NCBI RefSeq assembly: GCF_014873945.1
Contig: NZ_JADBEC010000001.1
Coordinates: forward strand, 2,807,001 to 2,871,000
Length of the DNA: 64,000 nucleotides
From: Rhizobium viscosum
GTDB taxonomy: Bacteria; Pseudomonadota; Alphaproteobacteria; Rhizobiales; Rhizobiaceae
Direction: 5' to 3'
Numbering within the stretch: position 1 is the first letter of the stretch; the number at the start of each line of letters is the position of its first letter. Positions 1 through 8,914 of this stretch are shown here, in pieces. A program made the translations under genes and the position numbers. The notes below the pieces were generated by a model, which made no database searches, was not told the DNA's origin, and saw only the letters and a list, made by a program, of their open reading frames with translations.

Positions 1-1374
1 ATTCGATCCCGTTTGCGATACCCAATTCGGAGGAGGCGCGTCGCCTCGGGCTACGTTGGGAACAAGGGCGGCAGCCGGCTGTTGGGCCTGCCGGGTCTGC
101 GGGGCAGCTGATGAGGTATCGACAGCTGCCTCGACGCCGATTTCGATGATGTCATGCGGCAACAGGGCCGTGTTTTCATCAGCCACGATATTGCTGTAGC
201 TGCCGTCCTCGTTGCGGCGAACGATCTTGAAGTTCTTTTTCGCCTTGCCGAGGAGCGTCGATTCCGCACCCATGCGGGCGAGTTCGGCGCTGTATCCGGC
301 CTGATCGCCGAGGAGTTGCGCCACCTGCATGTCGATGCCCGCCTTGTTGATGGCGAGGCTGAGCGTGTTCAACTCCTGCTGGTTTTCGGCATTGCGCTTA
401 TTGATGACGTCAGCCTTTTCGCGCTGGCTCTCATTCAGGCCCTGACGGGATTTGGTGAGTGCGATCTCCAGATCCAGCAGTTCGCTCTGGGTTTCTGCCA
501 AGCTTCGATCGACGGAAAATTGGCGGGTATTGCTGGTCAAGCCCTTGCTGACGAGGCTGTTGACGTTGTTCAGCTCCTGCTGCGCGAGATCGATCTGCCG
601 CTTCTGGGAGACGATCTTGGCCTCGAGAGACTGGATTTCCTGCGTGTAGAGACGGCTCAGGTCATCAGCCGCCTCGACCTTACTGTTGGTCTCGACACCC
701 CGCAGGCGCATCAGGTTCAGTTCTTCGGCCTTGAGCTTGTCGATATCGGGCACGCCGGCGATCTCCGAGGGAATGTCGAAATCGGGCTGACCGGCGATCT
801 CGGCGCGCAGGCGTGCGGCACGCATCAGGAGATCGCGGCGGTTCAGGACGGCTGTGCGATAGTCACCAGCCGCCTGAATGCGGTCTCGGTCGTAGTAGCT
901 GCTGTCATCACGCGCCCGCATGTAACCGCCTGCAATGCTGACGGCTTTCACGACGGTCATATTGGCCTCGAACGGATAGCGTCCCGGCCGCTCTATGCTG
1001 CCGTTGACGAAGATCGGTGCGTGCTGGTCAATTTCGACGGCGATGAAGGGCCTCCCGGGAAGATCGGCTTTTTCTGCCAATGCGTCCGAAATGGTATCCG
1101 ACAACTGCTCGGTCGTCTGGCCGAAGGCCCTGATCTGTCCAGCGATCGGGATTGACAGATTGCCCGCATCATCGACGCTGTAGGTTCCGTCGAGAGCTTC
1201 CCAGCTCGCATATTTGGAATCGGTGGAACGCCATTCCACGACCCGCAGCTTTATCTTGTCTTCGGGGACGAGCGTGTAGTTGTCGGCGTGGGCAGCACTC
1301 CATCCCATCGCGCAGGTAAAGACGGCGGCCAGGCCAACGAATGGAAGACGATCAAGGAACGACATGGGCCACAT
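1..1374 (-). CDS. exoF: ExoF-like polysaccharide export protein (3' end cut by window edge)
   Basis: This is an outer-membrane/periplasmic polysaccharide export protein of the Wza/ExoF family, which helps move a newly made exopolysaccharide out of the cell. The frame is open from the ATG at 1374 to the first base of the window, so at least 458 codons are present and the C-terminus is missing. A hydrophobic signal segment lies at about residues 10-28. An export domain follows, opening with PEDKIKLRVVEW and continuing with a beta-rich FVNGSIERPGRYPF block like that of Sinorhizobium ExoF. Then comes a long coiled-coil-rich region at about residues 175-340. The ATG at 1374 is preceded by GGAGGT at a 10-base distance; an alternative ATG is at 1365. 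It is the last gene of a leftward operon with exoY, the ExoP-like gene and a GT2 gene, starting 8 bases after the GT2 stop. Family assignment is firm; the exact polymer is unknown. Confidence 0.88.
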   Translation of the reverse strand, partial: MWPMSFLDRLPFVGLAAVFTCAMGWSAAHADNYTLVPEDKIKLRVVEWRSTDSKYASWEALDGTYSVDDAGNLSIPIAGQIRAFGQTTEQLSDTISDALAEKADLPGRPFIAVEIDQHAPIFVNGSIERPGRYPFEANMTVVKAVSIAGGYMRARDDSSYYDRDRIQAAGDYRTAVLNRRDLLMRAARLRAEIAGQPDFDIPSEIAGVPDIDKLKAEELNLMRLRGVETNSKVEAADDLSRLYTQEIQSLEAKIVSQKRQIDLAQQELNNVNSLVSKGLTSNTRQFSVDRSLAETQSELLDLEIALTKSRQGLNESQREKADVINKRNAENQQELNTLSLAINKAGIDMQVAQLLGDQAGYSAELARMGAESTLLGKAKKNFKIVRRNEDGSYSNIVADENTALLPHDIIEIGVEAAVDTSSAAPQTRQAQQPAAALVPNVARGDAPPPNWVSQTGSN

Positions 1375-1382
1375 GGCGTCTG

Positions 1383-2333
1383 TTACCTCCGTTTTGCCGC
1401 GATGGATGGCGAAGGCATCTCGCGATTTGAGGACTGGCTGAGTTCGAGGATGCGCATGGGAGATGCACGTCCCATCAGCAGATCGGACAAAGCCAGGAAA
1501 TTGCCGTTCAGCCGGCCACGACGGTCGACCGCGCGATCATTGAGCAGGGTGCCCCGGGCGTTCGCCAGGATATTGCGGCCGATCTGCGCCAGCGCACGGT
1601 TCAACGACATGGTGCCCTTGCGCACCAGATGCATGGGATTTGCGACTTGCGAATAGCCGAGCCTCTTGCCGGGCTGGCGTCCGGACTTGACGCCGAGATG
1701 GACGCCACAGGCGCCCGAAATACGCACCGATCGTCCGTAGCGGGCGATGGACCGGCTGAAATCGACATCTTCGAGCCAGCCATAGAGTGGCAACTCCTCG
1801 TCGAAGGCGAGCCCGTGGCCGACAATTGGCGCCAACCGAACGGCCATATTGCATCCATAGGCGTTATAGACCTCGGTCACCTTCTCACCTCTTTCGCCTG
1901 CGGTCTTGATAACGTGCACGGCTTCGGACTGGGTCAGCCCTCTGCCGAGAATGCCATCGGCGAGGACGTCTCCGGTGGCGATGACCACATCCGGATTGTC
2001 GGCGAAAACGGCTGCCATGCGCGGAATGAAGCCGGGCGCGGGAATGAAGTCGTCGTCGAGGAAGATCAGCACGTCCATGTCCGTGCTTGCAGCTTCAATG
2101 ATCCGGTTGCGCTGGCAGGTCAGGCCGCGGGGGCCGACCTTCAATTCCACGCCCTTTCGGTCGGCGAGCCCGGCAGCGTCATCCAGGTTGGGGACGCAGA
2201 TGATGATGCGCTCCGGGTGAGGCTCAAGGCTGTCGATATAGGTTACCGTCTCCAGAAGCGTCGCCGGCCGGCCCGCCGAGGCAATGCCGACGGCGATCTT
2301 CAGCGTGGGTGCTTGTAGCGTCGGAGCCATCAT
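1383..2333 (-). CDS. Family 2 glycosyltransferase
   Basis: A 316-residue GT-A fold glycosyltransferase, expected to add one sugar to a lipid-linked repeat unit at the cytoplasmic membrane. The N-terminus shows the GT2 nucleotide-sugar pocket (VGIASAGRPATLLETV), and LIFLDDDFIP at about residues 88-97 carries the DxD-type metal-binding acids. A later GWLEDVDFSRS segment provides the usual ED-type catalytic base. No transmembrane helix is evident. Its ATG overlaps the stop of the upstream ExoP-like gene in an ATGA arrangement, so the two are probably translationally coupled. Donor and acceptor cannot be told from sequence. By context it builds the same polymer that ExoY initiates. Confidence 0.85.
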   Translation of the reverse strand: MMAPTLQAPTLKIAVGIASAGRPATLLETVTYIDSLEPHPERIIICVPNLDDAAGLADRKGVELKVGPRGLTCQRNRIIEAASTDMDVLIFLDDDFIPAPGFIPRMAAVFADNPDVVIATGDVLADGILGRGLTQSEAVHVIKTAGERGEKVTEVYNAYGCNMAVRLAPIVGHGLAFDEELPLYGWLEDVDFSRSIARYGRSVRISGACGVHLGVKSGRQPGKRLGYSQVANPMHLVRKGTMSLNRALAQIGRNILANARGTLLNDRAVDRRGRLNGNFLALSDLLMGRASPMRILELSQSSNREMPSPSIAAKRR

Positions 2334-4081
2334 GTCTGAACACTCGCTGGCGTGTTATTGATGATAGCGCCGAGGATTTCTGCGCCGACATTGCGCATGC
2401 TGTCGATGACACGAACGGTCTCGTCAATCGAAGTGCGGCCGTAAGAGGTTACGACGAGAACGCCGTCCAATTCCGGTGCGATCGCGTTGGCGTCCGGCGA
2501 CGAGGTGAAGGCGGAGATATCGACGAATATGGCGTCGAATTCCTTCTTCAGGTCGGCGAAGTTCAGCTGGGTGCGGCGCGAGCTCAGGCGGATGGCGGGC
2601 GTCACGGCGCGGACCTTGCCAAGAGGCAGGAACTTAAGCGTCGGGGTCAGTGACAGGGTGGCGGTGCGGATCGCCTCGATATTGTCGAGCACGTCGATCA
2701 GGCCGGCTGAACTGTTCGGCGCAATGGACTTGCTCAAGGAGGATTTTGTCGCCGCGGCATCGATCAACAGGGTGCGTGCGCCTGATATCGCCGAGAGAAC
2801 GGCAAGCTCGCACGCGATGGTGGATGCTCCTCCGCCGGGGTTAACGGCCACGATGCCGATCACCACGCGCCGTCTGCGACGGAAGCCGGTGACAGTCGCA
2901 CCAAGTTCGGCCATTCCGGGGATCATCGGATAGGTGACGGTGCCGCTATCGTTGGCAGTAGACAGCGCCGCTGCGCGGGCAGTCCTCTTTGCGCGTCCGA
3001 GAGGTGTGACGAAAGACAGGCCGGCCGCCTGCGAGAGCTGGTTGGTGCGCATGATGCGCCGGTCGCTGACATGGCGGATCATGGCAAGGCCGAGGCCCGA
3101 GCCGGCGCCGACGACCAGCGCGAAGGCGAGGATCAGCGAATTGTTCGGCTGCGCCTTGGAGAGCGGTGAGGTGGCCTGTGAAACGATGGTGGCGTCGGAG
3201 ACAGGATAGGAAATGCGCTGCTTGGCCTCGGTGTACTGCGTAAGGGTGTTTTCGAAGAGGGTGCGGCGGGCGTCGGTCGCGCTCTGCAACTCAGCAAGCT
3301 TGAACTGGTCGCGCGGATTCGCCTTGAAGGTGGCAAGCGCACTTGCGGCATCGGCAAGCCCGCGCTGCTGCTCATTGACGAACTGTTCCAGCCATTCGCT
3401 GTATTGCTGGGCCGCAGCAGCCTTCATCTGAACATTCTTGCGTATGTATTGCTGGGCAACCGCATCGGCGATCTCAACCGCCCTCTGCGGGTTGGATGCG
3501 GATGCGGATATTTCGAGGATCGTCGACTGGCCAATGCGGCGCATCGCGACAATATTGCGCAGCCGTGCGATCGCCCGGTCGGTCCGCGGCGCTTCCCGGT
3601 TCGCCGCAGCGGGCTGGGCATTGCCCGAGGTCGTATCAACCTGAGCCGTCTCCGGCTGGGCGGTGCTGACAGGGTTGCCGGTCAGCCAGTCCTTGACCTT
3701 GTCCTGCAGGGAAAGAGACTGATTGGCAAAGGCCGGATCGTTGGCGAGATTCAGCGCGCTGGCGGCGCCGCCAAGGACGTCGCTGGACTTCGCTATTTCA
3801 AGCTGTGCATCGATGAAGGCGTCTTCGGCGAACGCTCTTTGAGCGTCCGAGCCGTTCACCTGCGGGAAGACCATAAGCTGGGTACTCGCCACGTAGGTCG
3901 GTTTGGCGATGAAAAGATAGGCGGCGGCAAGTGCCAGGAAGATCAGGATGGTAGACACGATCCACGGCCAACGCATCCTGACGAAAAAGGACATGTCCCG
4001 CAGTGTGAGCGACGAACTACCGCTGGCGGTGGCCGGCAAAGATATCGGGGCGACGCTGCTGAAGACGTGATTTGAGTTCAT
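2330..4081 (-). CDS. Wzz/Wzc-like (ExoP-type) polysaccharide co-polymerase with degenerate ATPase domain
   Basis: An inner-membrane chain-length and co-polymerase protein of 583 residues. The first membrane helix is at about residues 39-59, followed by a periplasmic Wzz domain with coiled coils at about 200-290. A second helix lies at about 316-336, then a cytoplasmic domain resembling a bacterial tyrosine kinase. The kinase part looks inactive. The Walker A region reads NPGGGAST (residues 414-421), where PGEGKST is expected, so the nucleotide-binding lysine is gone. The A' motif reads LLIDAA in place of LLIDAD, and there is no C-terminal tyrosine cluster. The frame is open upstream to 4306, but those codons have the composition of the non-coding strand of exoY. 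I chose the ATG at 4081, which gives a normal cytoplasmic N-terminus. It lies between exoY and the GT2 gene. Confidence 0.87.
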   Translation of the reverse strand: MNSNHVFSSVAPISLPATASGSSSLTLRDMSFFVRMRWPWIVSTILIFLALAAAYLFIAKPTYVASTQLMVFPQVNGSDAQRAFAEDAFIDAQLEIAKSSDVLGGAASALNLANDPAFANQSLSLQDKVKDWLTGNPVSTAQPETAQVDTTSGNAQPAAANREAPRTDRAIARLRNIVAMRRIGQSTILEISASASNPQRAVEIADAVAQQYIRKNVQMKAAAAQQYSEWLEQFVNEQQRGLADAASALATFKANPRDQFKLAELQSATDARRTLFENTLTQYTEAKQRISYPVSDATIVSQATSPLSKAQPNNSLILAFALVVGAGSGLGLAMIRHVSDRRIMRTNQLSQAAGLSFVTPLGRAKRTARAAALSTANDSGTVTYPMIPGMAELGATVTGFRRRRRVVIGIVAVNPGGGASTIACELAVLSAISGARTLLIDAAATKSSLSKSIAPNSSAGLIDVLDNIEAIRTATLSLTPTLKFLPLGKVRAVTPAIRLSSRRTQLNFADLKKEFDAIFVDISAFTSSPDANAIAPELDGVLVVTSYGRTSIDETVRVIDSMRNVGAEILGAIINNTPASVQT

Positions 4082-4169
4082 AGTGTCCTGATCCAAAGGG
4101 CGAGAGTGTCTTCTTCGTTGGTATCCAGCAAGTGCGCATGGCCCTGGTCGGAGCCACGGCGTTCTTGGA

Positions 4170-4883
4170 TTAGTAGCAGCCGCGTTGTGAGAACAGAGCG
4201 GGAACCGTCTTCGCGATGATGATGAAATCGCGCGTGAGCGACCAGTCGCGGACATACTGGACATCGAGCGCAACGCGATGTTCATAGCTGACATCATTGC
4301 GACCACTTGTCTGCCATTGTCCTGTCAGCCCCGGTCTTGCCGCCATATAGCTCGTGACATGCTCGCCGTAGCGGGCGAGTTCGTCGGCCGTCACCGGCCG
4401 CGGGCCTACAACGCTCATTTCGCCGCGCAAGATATTGATGAGCTGCGGGAGCTCATCGATGCTGGACTTCCTCAGGATCTCACCGACAGCGGTGATGCGC
4501 GGATCGTTCTTCAGCTTCCGCGTCGTTTCCCACTCGGCCCGCGCCGAGGGATTGGCGCGTAGCAACTCGGCGAGCTGGGCGGCGGCATCGGTCTTCATGG
4601 TGCGGAACTTGAGACAGCCGAAGGCGGCGCCCCCATATCCGATGCGCGTATGCGAATAGAAGACCGGCCCGGGATCGCTCAACTTTACGATGAGTGCTGC
4701 GATGAGCATTAGAGGCGACAGCAAGACCAGAGCAGCGGTTGCCAAGACGATATCAACCGCCCGCTTGGATGCCTTGCCGACCACATGAGGCCGCGATACT
4801 CTACGAGGATTCTTATTCGGCCCGGACTGGTCAACGTTCGGCCAGGATTCACGAACTTCAATACTCTGTGCTTCCCAAGTCAT
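4170..4883 (-). CDS. exoY: ExoY-type undecaprenyl-phosphate sugar transferase
   Basis: A 237-residue polyprenyl-phosphate hexose-1-phosphate transferase that starts repeat-unit synthesis by loading the first sugar phosphate onto undecaprenyl phosphate. It has one membrane segment near residues 45-68 after KRAVD, followed by GPVFYSHTRIG, the CLKFRTM block, LRKSSIDELPQL and GEMSVVGPRPV, all hallmarks of the ExoY/WcaJ family. The C-terminal RPGLTGQW and SGRNDVSYE match ExoY of Sinorhizobium particularly well. I chose the ATG at 4883 because TTGGAG lies 8 bases before it; an upstream ATG at 4931 has no good ribosome site. It is the first gene of the leftward polysaccharide operon and faces the Crp/Fnr gene across an AT-rich promoter region. 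Confidence 0.92.
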   Translation of the reverse strand: MTWEAQSIEVRESWPNVDQSGPNKNPRRVSRPHVVGKASKRAVDIVLATAALVLLSPLMLIAALIVKLSDPGPVFYSHTRIGYGGAAFGCLKFRTMKTDAAAQLAELLRANPSARAEWETTRKLKNDPRITAVGEILRKSSIDELPQLINILRGEMSVVGPRPVTADELARYGEHVTSYMAARPGLTGQWQTSGRNDVSYEHRVALDVQYVRDWSLTRDFIIIAKTVPALFSQRGCY

Positions 4884-5348
4884 CGACCGACTCCAAAAGT
4901 TTAGAACCTCATGAAGTTTGGTGCAGCGCAATGTGCTTGTCTGTGACCGCGGTCATAATGATTAGCAAATTCTTTATGCTAATACTGTAATGCTACGGAG
5001 TTCTCTACGAATTCGGCGGCAGGGGATTTCTACACCCTAATTTATTCGAAAATTTAACTTATATGACGGCTTGCGCGCACGGCTTGAATAGATGAAGCCG
5101 GGCGTTGTAGCTATTTTCTGAACAATTTTAATCCCGATAGCCCCAAAAATGGGCAGGTTGGCGTAGTACTCCCCCTGAATTCGACGGATACTAGAAAAAA
5201 TATAATCTACATAACTGGTGGTATTGTCACTATTATTTGAGATGCTCTTGTCATCTTCGATTGTTATTTGACTCTCAAGTTAGGACAATATAAATGATGC
5301 AGTGCAGCATCAGCTACGACCAATCTGTTTTGTTGGGGAGTTATGCGC
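4884..5348. promoter_or_regulatory. AT-rich divergent promoter region between exoY and the Crp/Fnr gene
   Basis: These 465 bases hold no convincing ORF and are clearly more AT-rich than their surroundings. For the rightward gene, TTGACT at 5268-5273 and TATAAA at 5289-5294 could form a promoter with a short 15-base spacer, immediately before the dyad at 5295-5312. I could not choose a promoter for the leftward operon. The length suggests regulation of both operons from here. Confidence 0.5.
5295..5312. promoter_or_regulatory. Dyad TGATGC-N6-GCATCA, possible Crp/Fnr-type operator
   Basis: Perfect 6-base arms with a 6-base centre give the same arm-spacer-arm geometry as a Crp/Fnr-family site. 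It lies 36 bases before the start of the Crp/Fnr gene and just after its likely -10 box, a position that would suit autorepression. The role is inferred from geometry and position only. Confidence 0.4.
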
Positions 5349-6086
5349 ATGGACGGAGCTACACAAACGAGAGACTATAGAGTCGCTATGGGCAAAGCGG
5401 CTATTAGCGTTGTTCCGGATACATCTTTGAACAATCGCATCTCAAGTGACGACGACTTCCCGTTCTGCCGCGCGACTGTACGCAACTTCCGTCGCGGCGA
5501 ACTTATTGCAGGCGCTGGAGTCTTTGTGGACATGTTCGCTCGCGTGCAGCGCGGGCTGGTCAGCGCCAGTACGATGCTGCCGGACGGCAGGGAGTTCATC
5601 GTCGAGATCATTCCGAGGGGCGGTTTGATCGGCGAACTCGAAGTATTACGTAAGCAAATACTGAATTTGGAGTATAGAGCCAGTTCGGATTGCGAGCTAT
5701 ACTTCTTCGAGGGTAGGTTGTTGCGGGAGAGGTACGCAACCGATCCGCAGTTCCAGGAGAAGGTTTTTTCGAGAACGCTTGCGCGTGTTTCCGAGTTGGA
5801 GCGCCGCATCATTTCGAACGCCGGATCCAGCCTTCAGTCGCGCCTGGCGACAATGCTTCTGCGGCTATCTTCGGTCTACGGAAAGGATGCGCCGGCGAAC
5901 CGGGATGTGCTGATAATTTCCCAGAACGATCTGGCGGCGACGCTTCCGGCTTCTCGTGAAAAAGTCAACCAGTGCTTGCGGCGCCTGCGTGAATGCAAGG
6001 TGATCGACGGAGCCCAGGGCAGGATCCGTATTCTCAACCGCAAGGCGTTGGAAGCCTATGCCGAAGGTGCGGCGTCGGCAAAATAA
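5349..6086 (+). CDS. Crp/Fnr-family transcriptional regulator
   Basis: A 245-residue regulator with an N-terminal cyclic-nucleotide-binding-like beta barrel (about residues 20-150), a long dimerisation helix (ARVSELERRIISNAG) and a C-terminal winged helix with recognition helix near ASREKVNQCLRRLRE. The effector pocket keeps a GE pair (LIGELEVL) and a downstream YRASS, as in nucleotide-binding members. There is no cysteine cluster for an Fnr-type iron-sulfur centre. GGGGAG at 5335-5340 lies 8 bases before the ATG at 5349, against only 2 before the ATG at 5343, so 5349 is preferred. It sits between the two polysaccharide operons and may control both. Effector unknown. Confidence 0.85.
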   Translation: MDGATQTRDYRVAMGKAAISVVPDTSLNNRISSDDDFPFCRATVRNFRRGELIAGAGVFVDMFARVQRGLVSASTMLPDGREFIVEIIPRGGLIGELEVLRKQILNLEYRASSDCELYFFEGRLLRERYATDPQFQEKVFSRTLARVSELERRIISNAGSSLQSRLATMLLRLSSVYGKDAPANRDVLIISQNDLAATLPASREKVNQCLRRLRECKVIDGAQGRIRILNRKALEAYAEGAASAK

Positions 6087-6102
6087 TGCACCTCATCACG
6101 AT

Positions 6103-6123
6103 CCGGCTGCTATCCGCAGCCGG
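6103..6123. terminator. Hairpin after the Crp/Fnr gene
   Basis: CCGGCTGC and GCAGCCGG form a perfect 8-base stem around a 5-base loop, shortly after the regulator's stop codon. There is no T-run, so it may be a weak terminator or an mRNA-end structure. Confidence 0.35.
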
Positions 6124-6205
6124 TCCGTGACCAATTCACCCTCATGGACGGCTTAGGGGCCTGGCCGTCAAAAGCATCCATTGTGTCTGTCGTCGGAGAG
6201 CTTCT

Positions 6206-7597
6206 ATGAACGACATCGGCCAACTGCGTCCTGATGAGAATGGGCCTGCTGTTTCGACGTTGCGGTGGCCGGCTTCCGGACGCTACGCAAAAATATGGAG
6301 GGACGGCATCGCGGCGCACCCGGTGCTCGACCGTGTGGTCGTCATTGACGATTATTCGACGGCGAGGGGTGGGGCAACCGCCCTTGCGGTCCTGTCGGCG
6401 ACGCTCTTCTGCGGACTTGGCATTGCCGTGACCTATATCTGCGGCGACGGCGGAGCGAACGAGGAGCTTGCGTCCCTTGGCGTTTCAATCGTCAAGCTGA
6501 ATAGCCGTGACCTCCTAAGTTCCAATCGAGCCAAGGCCTTTGCGACCGGCATTCACAATCCGGCAGCCGGCAGCATGATTTCCGCCTGGGTGCGCGCCAA
6601 CGATACGCCCAAGACAGCCTATCATGTTCATGGCTGGCATCAGATCCTGTCGCCGGCGGTCTTCGACGCGCTTGCACCCGTTGCCGACCGATGCGTCGTT
6701 CACGCCCATGATTTCTTTACCGGTTGTCCCAATGGGGCCTTTTTCGATTATCAGGCGCAGGAGATTTGCCGGCGGCGCCCGCTCGGGGCAGGCTGCATCA
6801 CCACCTCCTGCGACAAGCGCAGCTATGCGCAAAAGCTGTGGCGTGCGGCCCGCGGTGCTAATCTCTTGCGTGCGCTGAGAAGCCGTCCCGCCTTCAGCAA
6901 GATCATCCTGCTCCATGAAAAGATGGCCGAATTCCTGGTGGCCTCCGGCTACCAGCCGGAACGGCTCGTCACCATCCGCAATCCGATCGCGCCACTGACG
7001 GCAGAGCGTGTCGCAGCCGAGGACAACGACGAGTTTGTCTTCATCGGTCGGCTGGACGAGGAAAAGGGTATCGAAGACGCGCTTGCCGCGACGCGCAGAG
7101 CCGGAGCAAGCCTTTGCGTGATTGGCGACGGGCCGCTGATGCCGAAGGTCGTGGCGGCCGGCGATCATGTCCGGGCCATGGGCTGGCAATCGCATGCCGA
7201 GATCGGCCGGATCATCCGCAGCGCAAGCGCGCTTGTCATGCCGTCCCGTTATCCGGAGCCGTTTGGCCTTGTGGCGATCGAGGCGGCGCGCAGCGGCCTT
7301 CCCGTCATCATGACGAGGGGTGCCTTCCTTGCCGAGGAGATGGAGAGGGCTGGAATGGCCATCTCCTGCAACACGATAGATGAGGAAGCCTTTGCAGCAA
7401 CGCTGACGGCTTTCCGGCACATGCCGAAGGAGGATGTTCGCCTCATGAGCGAGCGTGCCTTCCGGCTGTCGCCCAATCTGGCAACGACACACGAAGAATG
7501 GCGCGATGCCCTTCTCGCGCAATACCGCAGTCTGATTCCGACGAATGTAGTGCCCGAGCCGAAGGGCGGGGCGATCGTACAAGGAGCGTTCAGGTGA
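6206..7597 (+). CDS. GT4-type glycosyltransferase
   Basis: A 463-residue GT-B glycosyltransferase. The C-terminal nucleotide-sugar domain shows FIGRLDEEKGIEDAL, VIGDGPL, the MGWQSH turn and PSRYPEPFGLVAIEA with the paired glutamates of GT4 enzymes. The N-terminal half holds the acceptor domain, with a glycine-rich DYSTARGGATALA loop and a cysteine-rich stretch at about residues 170-205 (FFTGCPNG, EICRRRP, CITTSC) that might bind a metal. The start has GGAGAG at a 6-base distance. Its stop overlaps the GTG of the next gene, so the two are coupled. Sugar specificity unknown. Confidence 0.85.
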   Translation: MNDIGQLRPDENGPAVSTLRWPASGRYAKIWRDGIAAHPVLDRVVVIDDYSTARGGATALAVLSATLFCGLGIAVTYICGDGGANEELASLGVSIVKLNSRDLLSSNRAKAFATGIHNPAAGSMISAWVRANDTPKTAYHVHGWHQILSPAVFDALAPVADRCVVHAHDFFTGCPNGAFFDYQAQEICRRRPLGAGCITTSCDKRSYAQKLWRAARGANLLRALRSRPAFSKIILLHEKMAEFLVASGYQPERLVTIRNPIAPLTAERVAAEDNDEFVFIGRLDEEKGIEDALAATRRAGASLCVIGDGPLMPKVVAAGDHVRAMGWQSHAEIGRIIRSASALVMPSRYPEPFGLVAIEAARSGLPVIMTRGAFLAEEMERAGMAISCNTIDEEAFAATLTAFRHMPKEDVRLMSERAFRLSPNLATTHEEWRDALLAQYRSLIPTNVVPEPKGGAIVQGAFR

Positions 7598-8838
7598 CTG
7601 TCAAAGCAGCAAGCTCTCTCCCCGAAACAATGACATTCCGTGGCGATGCGCCCGTCGTGGCAAGAAGCCGGGCCGTCGAAGCCGGCAGCAGGGCCGATGC
7701 GAAGCCGCTTCGCGTTGCTATCGTCCACTATTGGCTGGTATCGATGCGTGGCGGTGAAAAGGTGGTGGAAGAACTGTGCCGCATGTTCCCTCAGGCAGAC
7801 ATCTTCACGCTGGTGTATAATCCCGATCGTACCAGCGATTTCCTGAACAGTCGCAACATCCAAACGTCCTTCCTGCAGAAGATTCCGCGGTCTACGCGCC
7901 ATTATACAAAGATGCTGCCGCTCATGCCCTTCGCGCTCGAGCATTTCGACCTTCAGGACTATGATCTTGTTATTTCAAGCGAATCCGGTCCCGCCAAGGG
8001 AATCATCACGCGGGCGGATGCGCTTCACATCTGCTACTGCCATTCGCCGATGCGCTATATCTGGGACCAGTTTCACCTGTACCGGCGCGGCGTTTCCTGG
8101 ATCGGCAAGGCAATGATGTCACTCACGGCTCCCATACTGCGTGCCTGGGACGTGACGACCGCCTCGCGCGTCGATACGTTCGTTGCGAATTCCAGCTATG
8201 TCGCGGGCCGTATCCGCCGCTTCTATGACCGCGACGCCGTCGTCATCTATCCGCCGGTTGCGACCGACGATTTCGCCATCGGGCAGGGTAAGGGTGAGTT
8301 CTATCTCTATGCGGGCCAGCTCACCGCCTATAAGCGGCCGGACATCGCCGTCAAGGCCTGCACCGAAATGGGCCGCAATCTGGTCGTGATCGGTGAGGGC
8401 GAGCAGGAAGCCTATCTGAAGTCAATCGCCGGCCCGACGGTGCAATTCCTCGGCCATCAGCCATTCCCGGCTTTGCGCGATCATCTGTCGCGCTGCCGCG
8501 CGCTACTATTCCCCGGCATCGAAGACTTCGGCATTCTGCCGGTGGAGGCGATGGCGTCCGGCCGGCCGGTTCTGGCTTTCGATGCGGGTGGCGCACGCGA
8601 AACTGTCTGCGCACCGCATGTCGGCTTCCGCTTTGCCGAGCAGAGTACGGAAGCGCTGATGGAAACGATGGCAGCCTTCGAAGCGGTCGAGGACACGCTC
8701 GATCCGGTGGCGATCCATAACCACGCCCTGAAATTCTCCGCAGCGGTTTTCCGCGACCGTCTCGGCTCGCTCATCGATGAGCAACTCGCCAAGCATGGCC
8801 ATCCGGCCGCAAGCCCCGTCAGGAGGAAAGTAAGCTGA
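7594..8838 (+). CDS. GT4-type glycosyltransferase (WbaZ-like)
   Basis: A 414-residue GT-B enzyme resembling WbaZ-type mannosyltransferases. The glycine-rich acceptor loop SMRGGEKVVEEL follows an N-terminal VAIVHYWLV strand. ICYCHSPMRYIWD is typical of the group, and the C-terminal GIEDFGILPVEAMASG is the donor-binding motif. The start is GTG at 7594: AAGGAG at 7581-7586 lies 7 bases upstream, and GTGA overlaps the previous stop. The frame is open upstream to 7498 only as a shadow of the preceding gene. By context it transfers a sugar to the lipid-linked exopolysaccharide precursor. Confidence 0.86.
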   Translation: MTVKAASSLPETMTFRGDAPVVARSRAVEAGSRADAKPLRVAIVHYWLVSMRGGEKVVEELCRMFPQADIFTLVYNPDRTSDFLNSRNIQTSFLQKIPRSTRHYTKMLPLMPFALEHFDLQDYDLVISSESGPAKGIITRADALHICYCHSPMRYIWDQFHLYRRGVSWIGKAMMSLTAPILRAWDVTTASRVDTFVANSSYVAGRIRRFYDRDAVVIYPPVATDDFAIGQGKGEFYLYAGQLTAYKRPDIAVKACTEMGRNLVVIGEGEQEAYLKSIAGPTVQFLGHQPFPALRDHLSRCRALLFPGIEDFGILPVEAMASGRPVLAFDAGGARETVCAPHVGFRFAEQSTEALMETMAAFEAVEDTLDPVAIHNHALKFSAAVFRDRLGSLIDEQLAKHGHPAASPVRRKVS

Positions 8839-8914
8839 CACGCCCAAAAACCCCGGAGCGGCGGCCCCGGCGCTCCCCAGAAGAGGTTCGTTGCTCATGG
8901 CCAAGGAATAAATC

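Noticed and set aside
154..1155. A 333-codon plus-strand frame at the left edge
   Set aside because: It overlaps the ExoF-like gene, which has a signal peptide, export motifs and a ribosome site; the plus frame has none.
4082..4306. Upstream extension of the ExoP-like gene to 4306
   Set aside because: These 75 codons run mostly through exoY in another frame, and the residues do not look like a Wzz N-terminus.
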